From Pedobacter aquae (GTDB lineage: Bacteria > Bacteroidota > Bacteroidia > Sphingobacteriales > Sphingobacteriaceae): a stretch of DNA of 64,000 nucleotides. The notes below the pieces were generated by a model. The model searched no databases. It was not told the origin of the DNA and saw only the letters and a list, made by a program, of their open reading frames with translations. A program made the position numbers and the translations under genes. Each line of letters opens with the position of its first letter. Within the stretch, counting starts at the first letter, position 1. This document shows, piece by piece, positions 50,294 through 57,826 of the stretch. The stretch is taken from assembly GCF_008195825.1 (NCBI RefSeq), contig NZ_CP043329.1:2976001-3040000 (forward strand), in the 5' to 3' direction.

Positions 50294-51304
50294 ATGGTAA
50301 CTACACTTCTTGTTATTGTTATTATAATGGCTATAATTTTTGACTACATCAATGGTTTCCATGATGCAGCAAACTCTATTGCTACTATAGTATCAACCAA
50401 GGTACTAACGCCTTTTCAGGCTGTACTTTGGGCAGCAACTTTTAATTTTGCTGCATATTTTTACTTTACAGATCATAAAGTAGCCAATACCATAGCTAAA
50501 ACAGTTGTAGAAGACTATATAACGCTAGAGGTTATTTTAGCAGGTCTTTCTGCCGCAATAGGTTGGAATTTGTTAACCTGGTATTACGGTATCCCATCCA
50601 GTTCATCTCATACCCTTATTGGTGGTTTTGCTGGTGCTGGTATAGCACACTCTTTAATTTTAGGAGATGGTATCTTACAAGCCATTAACATCTCTCCTAT
50701 CTTAAAAACAGTTTCTTTTATTGTGTTAGCTCCACTCATAGGAGCCACCATATCCATCATCATTACTTTAATCATCATCAATATAGCTCGCTACGCCAGA
50801 CCTGCAACTGCAGAAAGATGGTTTAAAAGGCTTCAATTAATATCATCAGCAGCATTAAGTTTTGCTCATGGTGGTAATGATGCCCAAAAAGTTATGGGTA
50901 TTATTTATGTAGCCCTAGTTGCTAGCAGCGTTTTACAAAACGGAGATACCATGCCAGAGTGGATTCCTATTGTATGTTATGCGGCTATTGCTTTAGGTAC
51001 CATGAGTGGTGGTTGGAAGATTGTAAAAACCATGGGTACAAAAATCACTAAAGTTAATGCTTTAGAAGGCGTAAGTGCAGAAACTGCAGGCGCTTTAACT
51101 TTAGGTATTACCGAGCATTTTGGTATCCCGGTATCTACTACCCATACCATTACAGGTTCTATTATTGGTGTAGGTATCACTAAAAGTTTCTCTGCTGTAA
51201 AATGGGGAGTTACTTATAGCTTAATATGGGCTTGGGTTTTAACCATTCCTGTATCAGCAACTTTAGCTGGTTTAGTTTATGCCATTATCCATTATATATT
51301 TTAA
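50294..51304 (+). CDS. PiT-family inorganic phosphate transporter
   Basis: 336 residues, about ten membrane helices. The duplicated PiT signature is visible: N-half GFHDAANSIATIVSTKVLTP and C-half LSFAHGGNDAQKVMGIIY, with HTLIGGFAGAGIA and ITEHFGIPVSTTHTITG as the matching repeat. Moves phosphate with a cation across the inner membrane. Operon with the DUF47 protein. A strong terminator follows. Confidence 0.95.
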   Translation: MVTTLLVIVIIMAIIFDYINGFHDAANSIATIVSTKVLTPFQAVLWAATFNFAAYFYFTDHKVANTIAKTVVEDYITLEVILAGLSAAIGWNLLTWYYGIPSSSSHTLIGGFAGAGIAHSLILGDGILQAINISPILKTVSFIVLAPLIGATISIIITLIIINIARYARPATAERWFKRLQLISSAALSFAHGGNDAQKVMGIIYVALVASSVLQNGDTMPEWIPIVCYAAIALGTMSGGWKIVKTMGTKITKVNALEGVSAETAGALTLGITEHFGIPVSTTHTITGSIIGVGITKSFSAVKWGVTYSLIWAWVLTIPVSATLAGLVYAIIHYIF

Positions 51305-51324
51305 TAAGCATATTTTCTAAATAT

Positions 51325-51363
51325 TAGAAAGGGAAGCAATTTTAGATTTGCTTCCCTTTTTTT
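51325..51363 (+). terminator. Intrinsic terminator of the PiT gene
   Basis: AAAGGGAAGCAA / TTGCTTCCCTTT hairpin (51328-51358) followed by a run of T. About 25 bp after the PiT stop. Confidence 0.85.
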
Positions 51364-51468
51364 ATGGCTTATAGCTAACTAACTTGATGCTTTAAAGCTT
51401 TCCGCCCATAAGATTGGTTGATTTTTGATGGATTGGTTGATTAAGCTATCCACTCATAAGATTTATTT

Positions 51469-51555
51469 TTTTAACCACGGAGTACGCCGAGGTCACAAAA
51501 CTGGGTGTCGACTTATAAAAGCTCTCTGTGAACTCTGTGTCCTTTGTGGTTAAAA
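51469..51555. repeat. Inverted-repeat element TTTTAACCAC...GTGGTTAAAA
   Basis: Perfect 10-bp arms 77 bp apart, with weaker pairing between GAGGTCACA (51489-51497) and TGTGAACTC (51527-51535). Text such as ACCACGGAG ... CTCTGTG is familiar as a dispersed repeat in many bacterial genomes; the role is unknown. Confidence 0.5.
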
Positions 51556-51674
51556 CAATTCTAAGTTTTTCTATAGAGAATGGACTGAACAATGAAGATG
51601 ATCAAATTCCTATGATATATAAACTTTCTGCTTTTAGCCTTTAGCTTTAAAGATTGATTAAGCTTTCCACCTTC

Positions 51675-51817
51675 TCCGTACCATGTTCGGGTCTTGTTCG
51701 GGAAATGGCCCTATTTTTCCGAAGGTGTCACGAAGAAGCTGCGAAGAAGCCTCGAAGGAAGTATGGATAAAACGTGGATAAAAGGTGGGGTATAGGTGGG
51801 CTATACGTGGACTTGTG
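51675..51817. repeat. 11-bp phased degenerate tandem array, about 13 units
   Basis: Reads as 13 consecutive 11-bp units, in three sub-families: TTCGGGNNNTG (51686 and 51697), NCGAAGRAGNN (51730, 51741, 51752, and a related unit at 51719), and NTGGRNTANNN (51763, 51774, 51785, 51796 and 51807). A shared C/T-G pair near positions 2-4 keeps phase across all three. No open frame is maintained. 11 bp is close to one DNA turn. Confidence 0.5.
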
Positions 51818-52071
51818 TTAAGAAAATTTCTTTTTGATATAGGATGTTATAGAAGAGGTTAACAAAGATATAAAAAATAGAAACTCATTAAAACTGTATC
51901 CTAATTTTTGACTTTCAATAAAAATTTACTTTATTAGAATTAAATTCTGCTTTATGAAAAATACCTATGGAATTGGATGATAATTTAGAAAATTTAATAA
52001 TAGCATGATACTTTGTGCAGATACGGCCATTTTATGTTGTATTTGTGCAAGTTTATGGGATATATATACTA

Positions 52072-52737
52072 GTTAGCGGTAACTGTAAACAACGACCTGA
52101 ATCAAAATTTAACAATAAACCAAAACAAAAAATGAAAAAACTTTTATTATTCGCTCTCCTAATCGCAATCTCTTTCCACTCTAGCGGACAAAGCGCCATC
52201 GAAAAAATAGAACTTAAAGCTAACGGATTTGTGGGAAATGACACCACTAAAAACTTTGTAGTGATAGAGCTTCCTGGGAAGAAAAAAAATGACTTATATA
52301 AAAGCACCCTTGTTTATTTAAGCTCTATGTATAAATATCCAGACAAAGTATTAACAATCGTTGACGGCGAATCAATAATTATCAACGGATTCACGGAATC
52401 TATAAAAGGAAGTCTGAGCTGGTACAAATATCTTTTCTATTATAGAATTAGCATTCAATTTAAAGACGGGAAAATAAAATTTGAACCATCAACGAGCAGT
52501 TTAACGGAAATATGGGCTGAAGGAAAAGAAAGAAAGTTCTACATATCCAGTAAAGACTCTCCTGACCCATATGATATGAATGTTGTTTACATAGTTTCAA
52601 AAGGCAATCAGATTCTAATAAATAAAGAGATAAAGTTAAGTATGGAAGAATGGGCAAATTCCTATTTAAAGCAATTGATTAAAGGAATATCTAAAAGCGA
52701 CTGGTAAATATGACTAAAAAGAACAGCAACCGCTAAC
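52072..52737. mobile_element. Cassette-like single-gene unit bounded by a 9-bp inverted repeat
   Basis: GTTAGCGGT (52072-52080) and ACCGCTAAC (52729-52737) are exact reverse complements and enclose one gene (52132-52707) with little spare sequence. Just beyond the right copy is a long imperfect hairpin (52741-52798). I recall similar GTTAGYGG...CCGCTAAC boundaries around orphan genes in Bacteroidota. No integrase or transposase is nearby. Confidence 0.4.
52132..52707 (+). CDS. Hypothetical secreted protein, 191 aa
   Basis: Start at ATG 52132, chosen because MKKLLLFALLIAISFHSSGQ is a clean signal peptide; the frame is open 39 codons upstream across the cassette boundary. The mature chain is beta-rich and charged (SSMYKYPDKVLTIVDGESII, WYKYLFYYRISIQFKDGKIK), with no known motif. 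I recall such proteins as a DUF4468-like type (phosphate-free beta domains with SMYKYP), but I cannot confirm. The gene is alone inside the inverted-repeat unit. Confidence 0.65.
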   Translation: MKKLLLFALLIAISFHSSGQSAIEKIELKANGFVGNDTTKNFVVIELPGKKKNDLYKSTLVYLSSMYKYPDKVLTIVDGESIIINGFTESIKGSLSWYKYLFYYRISIQFKDGKIKFEPSTSSLTEIWAEGKERKFYISSKDSPDPYDMNVVYIVSKGNQILINKEIKLSMEEWANSYLKQLIKGISKSDW

Positions 52738-52740
52738 AAC

Positions 52741-52798
52741 AGGTTTAATCATTTGCGGTGCGAAGTGCTATCCCTCAATGGCGCAAGAATGATGACCT
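52741..52798. repeat. Imperfect hairpin at the right edge of the cassette-like unit
   Basis: AGGT-ATCAT-TGCG (52741-52757) pairs with CGCA-ATGAT-ACCT (52782-52798) with small bulges; the loop is about 24 nt. Bulged arms of this sort are reminiscent of attC-type folded recombination sites, but no integron integrase is near and the core motifs of attC are not evident. Confidence 0.4.
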
Positions 52799-52980
52799 AG
52801 CCAAGCGGGCAAAGGCTTCTTATGCCTTATAAAGCAGAAACTTTGACTATACACTAAATTAAAGAAATTACAAGGCACAAGTATCCAATACACAGTCTTA
52901 GGCTAAATACCTTGCGCAATCTACGGGGGCGATATCGCCCTAATAACTAAACATCCTCTGAATACCGTCATAAGTATTTT
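52799..52980. other. Noncoding stretch before hipB
   Basis: No gene seen. It contains a perfect 14-bp palindrome GGGCGATATCGCCC at 52927-52940 and otherwise unremarkable AT-rich sequence. Confidence 0.45.
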
Positions 52981-53031
52981 ACTATAATGATTGTTATTTC
53001 AATCATTATAGTTATTTTTGTTTTAAATAAC
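52981..53031 (+). promoter_or_regulatory. Two palindromes upstream of hipB, candidate autoregulatory operators
   Basis: A perfect 13-bp-arm palindrome, ACTATAATGATTG / CAATCATTATAGT (52981-52993 and 53000-53012), is followed by GTTATTT / AAATAAC (53011-53031). HipB-type regulators bind such palindromes to repress their own operon. The hipB start is 10 bp downstream. Confidence 0.55.
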
Positions 53032-53041
53032 AATCAAAATA

Positions 53042-53332
53042 ATGGAAAAGAGAAAACATGTTATTTTTCCAAAATATAATCAGCTATTGAGTCAAATGGG
53101 TGAAAATATGAAGTTAGCCAGAAAGCGTCGTAAGCTAACAACTACTCAAGTAGCTGAAAGAGCTAACATAGCTCGTTCAACTTTATATTTGATAGAGAAA
53201 GGTGATCCAAGCGTTGCCTTAGGGGCTTATTTTAATGTATTGCGTGTTTTGGGTTTACAGGAAGATATACTGAAGCTTGGAGCTGATGATATTTTTGGAA
53301 GAAAACTACAAGATCTTGAACTATTGAAATAA
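53042..53332 (+). CDS. hipB: HipB-like XRE-family antitoxin/regulator
   Basis: 96 residues. XRE helix-turn-helix: MGENMKLARKRRKLTTTQVA, ERANIARSTLYLIEKGDPSV, LGAYFNVLRVLGLQEDI. Binds DNA and, in hip systems, neutralises the HipA kinase. The hipA gene starts 7 bp downstream. Two palindromes sit directly upstream. Confidence 0.85.
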   Translation: MEKRKHVIFPKYNQLLSQMGENMKLARKRRKLTTTQVAERANIARSTLYLIEKGDPSVALGAYFNVLRVLGLQEDILKLGADDIFGRKLQDLELLK

Positions 53333-53339
53333 CAAGATA

Positions 53340-54595
53340 ATGGCACAGCAAAAATTTGATATATACGTGTTTGCTCATTGGAAAGGAATGACTGAACCTA
53401 AATTGATAGGGACATTATCGGCACATTACGCTAAAGGAAAAAAGGCATTTAGTTTTGAATATGATAATGTCTGGATAAACTCTGAACACCAACAATTAAT
53501 TGATCCTGATATACAGTTTTATTCAGGGACGCAATTTCCTAACCAAAAAGAAAATTTCGGACTTTTTCTAGATAGTATGCCTGATACTTGGGGGCGTACA
53601 TTGATGAAACGAAGGGCTGCACAACAAGCCAGAGAAAAAGGTGAAAGAGCACCAACCTTATATGAGATTGATTATTTACTCGGCGTTTATGATGAGAGTC
53701 GTATGGGTGCTTTACGATTCAAAATCGACTTAGAAGGTGATTTTTTAGATATCAATAAAGAAACACCTACACCACCTTGGTCATCTATTCGCCAATTACA
53801 GCATGCAGTAGACAGTATTGAAAATGATAACGAAAATAAGGATTTTAAAAAATGGTTGGCTATATTAATGGCTCCAGGTTCTTCGTTAGGCGGGGCTAGA
53901 CCTAAAGCAAATATTTTGGATGAAAATGGTTGTTTGTGGATTGCAAAATTTCCTTCCAGAAATGATACCCTTGATAAAGCCGCTTGGGAATTCTTAGCTT
54001 ATCAACTTGCTATACAAGCTGGTATTGATATGGCACAATGTAAATTAGAAAAATAGCAGGTAATTATCATACTTTTTTTACAAAACGTTTTGATAGGGAT
54101 TATTCAGAACGTATACATTTCGCATCTGCCATGACCATGACTGGAAATAATGAAGATACTATTAGAGACAAACCCGCAAGTTATCTAGATATTGCAGAAT
54201 TTATCCAAAACCATGGGGTTTATATTGAACAGAATCTCCATCAGCTTTGGCGAAGGATTGTTTTTAATATTGCCATATCTAATACAGATGATCATTTGCG
54301 TAACCACGGGTTTTTATTAACAGATAAGGGTTGGATACTTTCTCCGGCTTATGATATAAATCCGTCTATTGATAAGGATGGCTTGGCGCTTAATATTGAT
54401 ATGGATGATAACGCCTTGAGTATGGATTTAGCTAAAAATGTAGGTGATTTTTTTAGACTAGATAATAAGAAAATGGACGTGATCATAGATGAGGTATTAG
54501 CAAGTGTTAGTAATTGGAGGAAAATAGCATCAAATATTGGAATATCAAGGTCAGAACAAGAATTAATGCAAGCAGCATTTCTTTTTAATCATTAA
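53340..54595 (+). CDS. hipA: HipA-family Ser/Thr kinase toxin, interrupted by a one-base frameshift
   Basis: First half (53340-54056): N-terminal HipA domain and start of the kinase (GSSLGGARPKANILDENGCL, IAKFPSRND, WEFLAYQLAIQAGID). It ends in KLEK plus stop. Second half (from ATG 54131): RIVFNIAISNTDDHLRNHGF, the kinase active-site Asp/Asn region, and LSPAYDINPS. Adding one A to the five-A run 54050-54054 restores KLEKIAGNYHTFFTKRFDRDY between them, making a ~418-residue protein. HipA kinases phosphorylate glutamyl-tRNA synthetase and cause growth arrest. The break could be a sequencing error or a genuine inactivation; the toxin is the one broken gene here where true loss is plausible. Confidence 0.88.
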
Positions 54596-54785
54596 ATCAT
54601 AATAACCCTATTAAAAGCGGGTAAAGTGCAGTATGCAGTAGATATTTTTATGATTATCAAGAAGGTATAGATTTAATAGAAATTGATGTGTTAAAGTAAT
54701 GAAAGCACAAGTCAGAGAACAATCAATCAAATCTAAAACCAAGCCCCCCTTTTTTATCCCCCACCTTTAAGTGTATATTCGTGTT

Positions 54786-55178
54786 ATGCTTTGGACACAA
54801 CGTTTTTTTGCTTTGTTAGATGTTATTTGTTTAATCTTATTGGCACAGCAAGCTTATACACAATACCAATCTTTGCTATCAAACGAGGTTTTAACCAGTT
54901 TAGAATTCTTCTCTAGAACGCTATTTTTATTGGGTTGGTTTTCCTTAATTTTTTCGGCAATTTTATTGGCTATTCCTAAAAAAGCAGGACTTTGGTTGTA
55001 TTATGCACAGCTCCCGCTAAGGCTTATCTTTTTTATTTTCTCTTTCGGATTTATTTCTTTACTCACCTATATTGTCAACTGGCAAATCATCACCAATATC
55101 TTGATGCCTTTAATTGTTTTTGGCGAGTTATTGAGGCTTTATTATTCTGTACAGATACACAAGGTTTATCATAAATAA
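54786..55178 (+). CDS. Hypothetical membrane protein, 130 aa
   Basis: The open frame starts at a GTG (54771); ATG 54786 is preferred (MLWTQRFFALLDVICLILLA). Three to four membrane helices (LLDVICLILLAQ, TLFLLGWFSLIFSAILLAI, LIFFIFSFGFISLLTYIV, ILMPLIVFGELLRLYYS). No family recognised. It sits upstream of aat on the same strand. Confidence 0.65.
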   Translation: MLWTQRFFALLDVICLILLAQQAYTQYQSLLSNEVLTSLEFFSRTLFLLGWFSLIFSAILLAIPKKAGLWLYYAQLPLRLIFFIFSFGFISLLTYIVNWQIITNILMPLIVFGELLRLYYSVQIHKVYHK

Positions 55179-55317
55179 AAAAATCTGTTCCCAACCACAG
55201 GAACAGATTAACCAAATAAATCAAAAAATTATCTAATAAAAGATGCAGTATGAGTGTATAAATAAAAACCAAATTTTGGACAGCCAAAACAAGCCCTAAG
55301 TTTAATGCCTATAAAAA

Positions 55318-55325
55318 TACTTTTG
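55318..55325 (+). promoter_or_regulatory. Candidate -7 element of aat
   Basis: TACTTTTG matches TAnnTTTG and lies only 8 bp before the aat ATG, so the transcript may have a very short leader. Confidence 0.4.
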
Positions 55326-55333
55326 TAACAAAG

Positions 55334-55963
55334 ATGATATTTGAGCTCAGTGAAGATTTAGTTTTCCCTAATCCAGCTTATGCTGAGGACGATGGTTTAC
55401 TCGCCCTAGGCGGAGATTTATCTGTTGAGCGTTTACTGCTGGCTTACAGCAATGGTATATTCCCTTGGTTTAATGATGATACTCCTATTCTTTGGTATGC
55501 CCCACACCAGCGCTTTGTATTATTTCCTGATGAAGTAAAAATCAGCAAAAGCATGAAACAAATTTTAAAACGCCAAGAGTTTCAAATATCTCTAAATAAA
55601 GCTTTCGCTGATGTTATTACCGCCTGTGCAACCATAAACCGTCATGAACAAGACGGCACCTGGATTACCAAAGATATGCAAGCTGCTTATATCAACCTTC
55701 ATGAAAAAGGCTACGCACATGCCATTGAGGTTTGGAAAGATGATAAATTAGTAGGCGGCTTATATGGCGTTTTCATCAATGGTGTTTTCTGTGGCGAATC
55801 TATGTTTGCCCATGTAAGTAATGCCTCTAAAATGGCTTTGATATGGCTTTGCCAAAATTTAGAGCTTAAACTTATTGATTGTCAGGTTCATACCTCGCAT
55901 CTAGAAAGTATGGGGGCTAAAATGATAGACAGAGAAAGCTATCTTAAAATCTTACAGTCTTAA
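55334..55963 (+). CDS. aat: Leucyl/phenylalanyl-tRNA-protein transferase
   Basis: 209 residues. Signatures: YSNGIFPWFNDDTPILWYAP, GTWITKDMQAAYINLHEKGYAHAIEVW, FCGESMFAHVSNASKMALIW and HLESMGAK. Adds Leu or Phe to the N-terminus of substrate proteins, creating N-degrons for ClpAP/ClpS. Stop is adjacent to the convergent anti-sigma gene. Confidence 0.95.
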   Translation: MIFELSEDLVFPNPAYAEDDGLLALGGDLSVERLLLAYSNGIFPWFNDDTPILWYAPHQRFVLFPDEVKISKSMKQILKRQEFQISLNKAFADVITACATINRHEQDGTWITKDMQAAYINLHEKGYAHAIEVWKDDKLVGGLYGVFINGVFCGESMFAHVSNASKMALIWLCQNLELKLIDCQVHTSHLESMGAKMIDRESYLKILQS

Positions 55964-57187
55964 TTAGTTAAACCTGATACTTACTTTAAAAGTTTCTGGC
56001 TTTCCGTTAGATGAGCCTTGCCACGATGAATAGTTTTTAATCAATTCAATAGCTTTGGCATCAGCCAGTTTATTCAAACTTTTAAGGATGTTAAAATCTT
56101 TAAGCTCGCCATTAGGCATAATGGTAAACTGTACTGCAACAGCGCCTCTGGAGCCTGCTAATTTATTATTGGCCTTGATGTATTTTCTAAAATCAACCCA
56201 GCCTTTAACCGGACCAGCAATTTTATTGATTTTACTACCATAGCCTACCACAACTACTTCTGATAGTGATTTTTCATCCTCCTTTAACGTGAAGTTTACT
56301 TTATTTTGATTAGCCAGCTTTACATCCTCATCTAAAAAACCTAAATAAGAACTGTTAAGCGTTTGCCCTTGTGTGGCAGCAATAGAAAACTCGCCCTCTG
56401 CATTGCTAAGCGCTACCTCCTTAGTTTGTTGGTTGGTAATTTGTACACCAGGCAAAGGCAAGCCGTTTTCATCAACTACTTTACCAGAAACTTTAGCTCC
56501 TGAGGCTGTTTTACTTAAAGTGGCACTTTCTGGATTTTGTATAGCTACACCAGCAGCCCTTCCAGATAAAGTAGCTACAGCACCAGTAATATCTCTTTTA
56601 GCTACTGTACCATAGCCTATAACTATAACCTCGTCTAAATCTAAAGTATCTTTCTTTTGTGTTGCTTCTAGCGGGATAGGCTCTGCTATACCTTGCTCAG
56701 AAAATTTACTTTTTGGTTTTTTTATGGTGGTAACCACAGCAGGACTTTCTTCTATGATTTTAAAATTCTCATCCTCTTTTAACGTTTGAGCATCACCGTT
56801 AAGGATATTATCTTCTTCTTTCTCGCCTTGTGGCACTTTGGTTATCTCGGGCACATCCTTCATTCTGATAGCCGTATTTTCTATAGGTTGGTTCAGGTAA
56901 ATACTTACAAAGCCAATAAGTAGCACAACAGAAGCCGCAATAGCCCAACTTGTATAAGCGCCTAAAAATTTTTGCTTACGCTGATGTTTCTCAATGCTTT
57001 GTTCTAAACGCTCATTTAAATCAGCTATTTCTTTCGCTTGAAGCGGATGGTTTTGAAAACCATCTAAAGCATCGGCAAGAAAAGGGTCGTCCAGTGCTCT
57101 TTGCTCTAATTGTTGCATAGAACGGCTATCCAACTCGTTAAGATGGTATTTTTGTATAAGTTCTATATCTGTTAGTTGCTTATTCAC
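55964..57187 (-). CDS. Chimeric anti-sigma-like protein with CarboxypepD_reg and TonB-C domains
   Basis: 407 residues. Cytosolic N-terminus (IELIQKYHLNELDSRSMQQL, ALDDPFLADALDGF) like anti-sigma/ZraP-type tails, one membrane helix (IAASVVLLIGFVSIYLNQ), then a periplasmic part: LDEVIVIGYGTVAKRDITGA, which resembles the SusC plug start; a CarboxypepD_reg domain (GKVVDENGLPLPGVQITNQ); a second SEVVVVGYGS motif; and a TonB C-terminal-like end (AVAVQFTIMPNGELKDFNIL). Its start overlaps the ECF sigma gene by 8 bp, so it presumably holds that sigma factor inactive and senses a periplasmic signal. Confidence 0.8.
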   Translation of the reverse strand: MNKQLTDIELIQKYHLNELDSRSMQQLEQRALDDPFLADALDGFQNHPLQAKEIADLNERLEQSIEKHQRKQKFLGAYTSWAIAASVVLLIGFVSIYLNQPIENTAIRMKDVPEITKVPQGEKEEDNILNGDAQTLKEDENFKIIEESPAVVTTIKKPKSKFSEQGIAEPIPLEATQKKDTLDLDEVIVIGYGTVAKRDITGAVATLSGRAAGVAIQNPESATLSKTASGAKVSGKVVDENGLPLPGVQITNQQTKEVALSNAEGEFSIAATQGQTLNSSYLGFLDEDVKLANQNKVNFTLKEDEKSLSEVVVVGYGSKINKIAGPVKGWVDFRKYIKANNKLAGSRGAVAVQFTIMPNGELKDFNILKSLNKLADAKAIELIKNYSSWQGSSNGKPETFKVSIRFN

Positions 57188-57728
57188 CGTTCTTTTCTAT
57201 ACAAATTTTTAAATTTCTTTTCCCGTTTTGGATATAGCTTTTTACTTTCTGTAACTCGTAACCTGTTAAAGTTGCAACCTCTGCATAACACTTTTGTTGT
57301 AGATAGAATAAATCTACACTTAATTTTTGCTCCTCATTAAGACTTTCTAAACAGCGTTCCATTGCTTTTAACTTTTGCTCTTTCTCTTGGCTATCTTCAT
57401 GATGCAAAAAAGGTTCATTTTCCATAAGCACATCATCAAAAGAAATGGTTATGTTTTTCTGTGCCTTACGCAAAGCCATCAAACAAAAGTTTCTACAAAC
57501 CACATAAAGCCAGCTTTTAAAATAGCTTATTTCGTGTGTTTTTACTTTTTGTATAAGCTCTTCAAAAATCTGGATAACGGTATCTTTACTAAGCTCCTCA
57601 TCTTTGAGATATTTTAGAGCCACACCATAAACCAACGGCATATAAGGTTTATACAGCTCTCCTAAGACATTTAAGTCACCAGATTTTTTATACTGTATAA
57701 TCAGTTTATGGTCTGTAGCTGTATCCAA
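57180..57728 (-). CDS. ECF-type RNA polymerase sigma factor
   Basis: 182 residues. Region 2 (YKPYMPLVYGVALKYLKDEE, SWLYVVCRNFCLMALRK) and region 4 (LNEEQKLSVDLFYLQQKCYA, EVATLTGYELQKVKSYIQNG). Coupled with the downstream membrane protein by an 8-bp overlap, the usual sigma/anti-sigma pair. Divergent from the vWA-protein gene (98 bp between the two starts), a likely target. Confidence 0.88.
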   Translation of the reverse strand: MDTATDHKLIIQYKKSGDLNVLGELYKPYMPLVYGVALKYLKDEELSKDTVIQIFEELIQKVKTHEISYFKSWLYVVCRNFCLMALRKAQKNITISFDDVLMENEPFLHHEDSQEKEQKLKAMERCLESLNEEQKLSVDLFYLQQKCYAEVATLTGYELQKVKSYIQNGKRNLKICIEKNGE

Positions 57729-57826
57729 GTTTAATAGGAGTATTAGATTTTAAATCAATAATAATAAAAATTATTCTGTCTTATGGAATTTTAGCTTTTA
57801 TAACATCTCATCTAAAAAACTAAAAC

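Larger units (their letters stand above)
51364..52014. other. Long noncoding region with several repeats
   Basis: No credible gene. Contents: direct repeat GATTGGTTGATT at 51412-51423 and 51431-51442; TTGATTAAGC(T/A)TCCAC-like text twice (about 51437 and 51654); an inverted pair TTTTAACCAC (51469-51478) / GTGGTTAAAA (51546-51555); and the 11-bp phased element at 51675-51817. The end (51818 onward) is plain AT-rich sequence. Confidence 0.6.

Noticed and set aside
52741-52798. True integron attC site
   Set aside because: The hairpin is bulged like attC, but I could not find standard core sites and there is no integrase; kept only as a hypothesis.
54600-54709. Possible gene fragment after hipA (LLKAGKVQYAVDIFYDYQEGI if one T is restored)
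   Set aside because: Too short and needs an assumed extra base; no start codon or family match, so not called, although it fits the homopolymer-loss pattern.
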